From Microcebus murinus (Eukaryota; Chordata; Mammalia; Primates; Cheirogaleidae): 64,000 bases of DNA. This document shows, piece by piece, positions 59,202-64,000 of the stretch. Made by a program: the position numbers and the translations under genes. Position 1 is the first letter of the stretch, and each line of letters starts with the position of its first letter. The notes beneath the pieces were generated by a model, which ran no database searches, was not told the origin of the DNA, and saw only the letters and a program-made list of their open reading frames with translations. The stretch covers positions 71,627,900-71,691,899 of the forward strand of contig NC_134116.1 in assembly GCF_040939455.1 (NCBI RefSeq), in the 5' to 3' direction.

Positions 59202-61393
59202 TTTTTCTCCTTTTTTTTTTAATTTTGGCATATTATGGGGGTACAGATTTTAAGGTATCAATAAATCCTCATTCCCCCCTCCCCCCACAAGTCTGAGTCT
59301 CCAGCATGACCATCCCCCAGATGGGTGCACATCTCACTCATTATGTATGTATATACCCGCCCCCCTCCCCCCTGCCCAATACCCTATTACTGTAGTACCT
59401 ATGTGTCCACTTAGGTGCTGCTCAGTTAATACCAATTTGCTGGTGAGTATATGTGGTGCTTGTTTTTCCATTCTTGGGAAACTTCACTTAATAGTATGGG
59501 TTCCGGCTCTAACCAGGAAAATATAAGATGTGCTATATCACCGTTGTTTCTTAGAGCTGAATAGTACTCCATGGTATACATATACCACATTTTATTCATC
59601 CATTCTTGGATTGATGGGCACTTGGGCTGTTTCCACAGCCTTGCAATTATGAATTGTGCTGCTATAAACATTTGAGTGCAGGTGTCTTTCTTTTTTGTAG
59701 AGTGTCATTGGATCTTTTGGGTAGATGCCCAGCAATGGGATGGCTGGATCAAATGGTAGATTCACTTGTATCGCTTTAAGGTATCTCCATATTGCTTTCC
59801 ACAGAGGTTGAACTAGTTTGCAGTCCCACCAGCAGTGTAGGAGTGTTCCTCTCTCTCCGCATCCACACCAGCATTATTGTTTGGAGACTTTTTGATAAAG
59901 GCCATTCTTACTGGAGTTAAGTGATATCTCATTGTGGTTTTGATTTGCATTTCCCTGATGATTAGAGATGTTGAGCATTTTTTCATGTTTGTTGGCCATT
60001 CTTCTATCTCCTTTAGAAAAAGTTCAGTAGATGGCGCTTGCTTGGAGGAACAGGCTATGCTGTTGTTTTTGTGTCCTGTTATCAGCTCTTGTTTCTGTAG
60101 GGAGGCACTTTAGTGCCTCAGGTGGTCAGTGGGGCCCTGGTACTTCCAGGTGTGTCCTTTTCTCCCCCTCAGTGAGGACTGGTCTAGGAGTGAGTCTGGG
60201 TGGAGCTGGGTTGGGTAAGCCTGCCCGCAGGCACCACCAATGCCATTAGCAGGGGTCAAAGTTCTGTTCTCTGCTTCCAGGAAAAGCTGTCGGGGAGGGG
60301 CTGGAATGGCCCCACTCAGCCAGAAAGTCTGCGTGTGGGGGTGGGGCTGTCTGAGACCCGCAGTCTGGAGCGAGCCTGGTTTCTTTCCACCCTCCCCAAC
60401 TCCACAGCTACTCCTGGGCCTCTGCCAGCAGGCCAGACCACACGCCACCAGGCCTCCCTGGACTGTGATGCCGGCAGGGAGGTTCCCTGTGCAGGAACGC
60501 CACCTGGGCTGGGCGTATGGCCTCCTTTTGGGAGGAGGGTTGCCCTCTAGGACGCTGATCTGCCCCTGAAGGCACACACACCTCAGTAGGCTGTTCACGT
60601 ATATCCCTTCTGTGCCTCGGGCAATGCAAGACCTCAGTGCACGGGATCTGGTCTGCAGGTCCGACCTCTGGGTCCCAGAGTTCAAACTGTATCCCCACCA
60701 GGGAGAGGAGTGCCGGTCCCAATTCACCCACAGGGAGCCCAAGCTGGGTCTATGTCTCTCAGCCTCAGGGTCTGCCCCGTTCTCCTGGGATCACTGTGCC
60801 AGCAGCACCTGGGAGGGCTGGCAGGTAGGGAGCTCACAGTCTGAGTTCCCCTTAGTCGGCTGTAGGGTCCCAAAAGGGAAGGTCCCGTTCCCTGAAGGTG
60901 CCTCCGGCTGGTGGCTATATTGTCTCTTTGGGCAGCTGCGGGTAGGGTCGGGGGAGGGGAGAAGGAGGCAATATGGCGCCTGCCGCGTGGCTCGGGTCTG
61001 TGCACACAGAGGTGCCCCGAGGGATTTGGGAGCCTGGTGCCACGTCTGCTACAGGCTCACCACTAGCTGGCAGTGGCCGTCTCTGGGCTGGTGTCTGCAG
61101 GTCTCTCCACCTGCTGGGGAGCCCACCAGCAGTCCCAGATGCAGGGAATGGGAAACGGCATATCCACCTACCCTTCCCGCTGGTCTCTGGGCTGCTCCAG
61201 CGGTCTCAGCTTCCAGTTCTCCTCCGTAAGCTCCTCCCGTGGAGTCTCCCGGGGTCTCAGGTACCCCTCCTTCCAGCCCTCGTCCGCTGTATGCTCGTCT
61301 TCTTGCTTCTTTTTTCTAATTCCTGCTAGAATCTGTCTTTTCTGCAGAGACACTTTGTCTGGCCTTGTTTCTTGTCCGCCATCTTGATCCTCC
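59202..61393 (-). mobile_element. L1 with complete ends but ORF1 and most of ORF2 deleted
   Basis: Antisense insertion bounded by target-site duplications ctcagtgctatattatt (59,185-59,201) and ctcagtgctgtattatt (61,394-61,410), one mismatch. Reading sense (right to left): 5' terminus 'ggaggatcaagatggcgg', GC-rich 5'UTR to about 60,035, then directly the ORF2 C-terminal region ('gaatggccaac' complement near 59,990), the 3'UTR, the 'catattatgggggtac' end and a poly-A (T's 59,211-59,220). ORF1, endonuclease and reverse transcriptase domains are absent. The whole is 2.19 kb where an intact L1 is about 6 kb. The matching duplications indicate one insertion event for both halves. The junction lies at about 60,025-60,045. 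Confidence 0.93.
60040..61393 (-). promoter_or_regulatory. L1 5'UTR, internal promoter region
   Basis: About 1.35 kb, the only strongly GC- and CpG-rich block in the window. In L1s the 5'UTR carries the internal RNA polymerase II promoter. A YY1-type site lies at the start: ccgccatcttg at 61,376-61,386 (sense caagatggcgg), which in primate L1 sets the transcription start. Long frames on both strands here (210 codons minus at 60,110-60,742, 205 codons plus at 60,612-61,229) are expected from GC-rich DNA; none has a recognised domain. Confidence 0.85.
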
Positions 61394-61410
61394 CTCAGTG
61401 CTGTATTATT

Positions 61411-61854
61411 AATACTATTTTTTGTTTTGTTTTTTGTGAGGCAGAGTAAGACCAGCTTGTGTATACACTGCCATTTTGGAACCAGAAGTCAAAAAAATAC
61501 ATCTTTTTAAAAATCTTTTTTAAAGAACTTGACCCAAAACAACAAAGCTACTCATTTTTAAATTAAAGCAGTATCTTACCATATTCATTTTTAGATCCTC
61601 CAAAAGCTTATGCTACATGTAATTTTACCTTAGTGGCAAGGGTTTCTTTGGTATGTTTTATTTTTCTTCTCAACTATCATAATAGGAAATTCTCTGTTAT
61701 ACAAATATAATTTGCTTATAATTATTGATATTTTTCACATTATATAACATATTTATAAGACATGTTTTTTTAATGAACCATTTTAGGTAAATTTATCCTT
61801 TTGCCTCTAAAATTAATGCTGTTTTGCTATATACCTAATTTTTTATTTAACAAA
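61411..61854. other. Unclassified AT-rich sequence, no gene
   Basis: The part 61,430-61,500 ('actgccattttggaacc') may continue the old L1-like sequence seen at 58,676. No coding signal. Confidence 0.35.
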
Positions 61855-62230
61855 CATACACTGATAATTTACTTGGTACTCTAGGGCATACAAACATTAA
61901 TAAAACAGGATCCCTAGACCTTAGAGAGTTTAGTGGTATGTACATTTTTAAAATGTGTCTAATTAATAAGTATGCAAAGTTAAAAGTATGTATAAAATAC
62001 TATATGATTTCAGAAGAAAGAGACTTGCTATTGTTTGTTGAGAATTCAGGAAGGCTTAATAAAGGAAGTGTTATTTGATCTGATCTGGGCTTAAGTGGTA
62101 GATAGATGTTGAATACATGGAAATGGAAAGTTATTCTAGGCAAAAAGAAAAATGTCAGTAGGGTCATATAGGCAAAGATGTATAAGCAGCCTGACTGGAG
62201 AATAAACACTGTTTTAGAGTCCCTTGAGGA
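61855..62230 (+). repeat. Ancient mammalian repeat, long copy
   Basis: 'caaacattaataaaacagga', 'tccctagaccttagagagtt', 'attcaggaaggcttaataaa', 'gatctgatctgggcttaagt', 'ttattctaggcaaaaagaaa' and 'gcaaagatgtataagcagcc' follow the consensus order of a common ancient repeat ('gaataagacagggtccctgc', 'agggaaggcttcctggagga', 'gagctgggtcttgaaggatg', 'cattccaggcagagggaaca'). It is the longest copy in the window. Family name not recalled with certainty. Confidence 0.55.
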
Positions 62231-63862
62231 CATGGCAATAAAGAAAATTAAAGATGACAGAGATAAACTTTTTCAGTTTTTAAAAATAACAGGCAGGAAA
62301 TAGCTAAAATAAAGATTCAACTTTGTATCTTATATTTTTAAATATTGCCACTTACATATATTAAACCAATACTTACACAGGATCTGTATCTCATAAAAAA
62401 AAAGGAACATTTAAATGAAGTTCAGACCCAAGAAACATTCAAGATTATAACTTATCCATTATCTTCAGATAGCAAGGGAAATGTTATATCAGATATGAAT
62501 ATTTTTAAAAAATTATAGTGAAATAATAAGCTGCTAAAGTTGAAACAGATAACCAGTTCTCTCAGGCTGACTGAGAAAACTGAAGGCCAAAATGTGCTAC
62601 TTTTCAACTTGTGGCTGCAGTCTAAGCAGAAAGAAATGACAGCACATTAGTCATATTATGTGGTACAATAATGGCTGTAGGGTGGGGTTATTATTAAATG
62701 ATGGTATCTTTGGAATTGTTTGACTAATGCTGTAAATTATCTCTGTGCTGTACAAAGTGTTACAGTGTAAAAATTTTTTATATCTTTGGATTGCAAAGGA
62801 TTAGCAATAGCTCTACAAAGCAACTAATTTAGAAGGATTTGAAATGAAGAGCAGACTGAAGTTATTCATGGCTATTCATAGTATTAAACTTGATACACTG
62901 ATAGAGGCAGTAAAGAATTTTAGACAGGTACACTTGCATAGATCTCTAAATCCAATTTGTAATATACATCTAAAGTCACTCACAAAGACATTTATAAAAC
63001 AGAAATGCAATGAAGGAAATGAAACATTTCTAAGTAACACAAAGAAAGTGAGAAGACGGAGTATTTCTATCAGTGATCACAGGGACCACACATAAAATCT
63101 GTCATGGGAAAACATTTCCAGTTTGGAAGAAAACAGTTGAAAAATGAAAATAATAAAAGAATTCAAGCAAATAATTTTGTCAGTGTGGCTTAAAAGAATA
63201 AAAAAAGACCACATTTTTCACAAAGGTTTGAAACTCCTACAATAAATCCTATACACTTTTGTTTTCTTTCCTTTTTTTTAACCTAAATCAATAACATTTG
63301 TTATTTCATCTTAATACAAAGCCAACATTTATGTTTTAGAAATCCAGAAAAGAAAAGAAAAATCCTTCTGAGTTATTTGGATTGATAACTTTACAAGCTT
63401 ATAAACTTTTATAGCAAATTTAAAAGAAATGAAAAGGTTAAGGAGGTAATATAGAAAGACAGATTCTTACACATTTTTTTAGTGTGACGCCGGCAACAGT
63501 TGCTTCTAAGAGATATAACACCTTTCTAAAGCTTATTAATGCCTACACTGAAGGCATTAAAAATATACTATCAGTCTAAAGAATGTAAGTATGCTTCCTA
63601 TTGTCAACATATAACACAATAAAGAGAGATGGAAATAACTTAAACCAAATGCAAGATGGCATTTAATTATGTAGAGCTTTGTTTGAAGGGCTCTGATTAT
63701 GTGTGTCTGCAAATCCTTTCAGTCTAACCAAACCTAAGAACAAATAGCTGAAACTTACTTGATAATATTACTGACTCTGACATAATTTTAAATTAAAAAT
63801 GGGTGATGAGATGTTTTAAGAATTTAAAAATGGTGGAGAGCTTACAAATGAATTCTTTAGTT
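62231..63862. other. 1.6 kb unique AT-rich sequence, no gene
   Basis: Contains an 83-codon frame (62,844-63,095) without recognised domain. No repeat recognised. The 62,500-62,830 part has low repeat character and could be conserved, but there is no direct evidence. Confidence 0.45.
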
Positions 63863-64000
63863 CAGCAGTCCCCAGGCTTTTTTGGCACCAGGGACTGGTT
63901 TCATGGAAGACAATTTTTCCATTAATGGGTGGAATTGGGGGAGGTGGAGCTCAGGCAGCCCAGTTTCTAACAGGCCACAGACTGGTACTGATCCGTGGCC
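63863..64000 (+). mobile_element. MER1-like hAT MITE, cut by window end
   Basis: Left terminus 'cagcagtccccaggcttttt', then 'ggcaccagggactggtttca', 'tggaagacaatttttcca', 'ggaggtggagctcaggcagc', 'ctaacaggccacagactggt'. This is the MER1/Charlie3-type end sequence with the middle deleted. The right terminus ('...gggggttggggacccctg' type) should lie just outside the window. Confidence 0.93.

Overview
This window looks like non-coding nuclear DNA from a primate, most likely a strepsirrhine and probably a lemur. The two Alu copies (10,801-11,126 and 23,533-23,882) carry a 'cagcctagctcacagcaacctcaaa' style left arm and an inserted 'ttggccaattaatttcttt' segment between the arms; I associate both with strepsirrhine Alus. 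The youngest LINE-1 copies end in a 3' terminus containing 'catattatgggggtac' when read antisense, which also fits a lemur L1 lineage. The older layer (L2, MIR, MER2, MER20-like, Charlie hAT elements, L1M) is shared by placental mammals. The species attribution is inference from repeat types and could not be searched.

I find no supportable protein-coding gene, rRNA, tRNA, CRISPR array or prokaryotic feature. All longer open reading frames fall in L1, L2, hAT or GC-rich L1 5'UTR sequence, or are short chance frames. The window reads as an intergenic or deep intronic block colonised by transposable elements in several waves.

Layout. 1-12,000: mostly unique AT-rich sequence with scattered MIR/L2 pieces, microsatellites at 2.4, 9.0 and 10.55 kb, and one Alu. 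12,030-15,560: 5' part of an old antisense L1. 15,700-19,900: a cluster of L2 and MIR remnants in sense orientation plus a polypyrimidine tract. 20,550-22,950: an L1 3' end, then unique sequence. 22,950-31,400: a large antisense L1 block in which an old L1 is split by an Alu and followed by a younger L1 (24,856-29,337) and more old L1/HAL1-like sequence. 31,400-35,700: MIR, L2 and unique sequence. 35,700-40,905: sense L1 3' halves, one carrying a nested lineage-specific L1. 40,900-46,400: mostly unique, with a candidate conserved non-coding element near 42.5 kb and a MER20-like hAT MITE. 46,400-55,230: L1M fragments, a compact MER1-like hAT MITE with perfect 8-bp target duplications, a 5'-inverted (twin-primed) L1, a degraded hAT-Charlie transposase and a MER2. 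56,055-56,252: a short hAT element. 58,165-61,410: two lineage-specific antisense L1s. The first has a possible 3' transduction. The second keeps a complete 5'UTR and 3' end but lacks nearly all of ORF1 and ORF2, and is flanked by 17-bp target duplications. 61,400-64,000: mostly unique sequence, with the start of a second MER1-like hAT at the right edge.

Nothing here acts as a pathway or operon. The most informative items are insertion structures: the internally deleted full-ended L1, the twin-primed L1, the possible transduction, the nested insertions, and the relic transposase near non-autonomous hAT elements.
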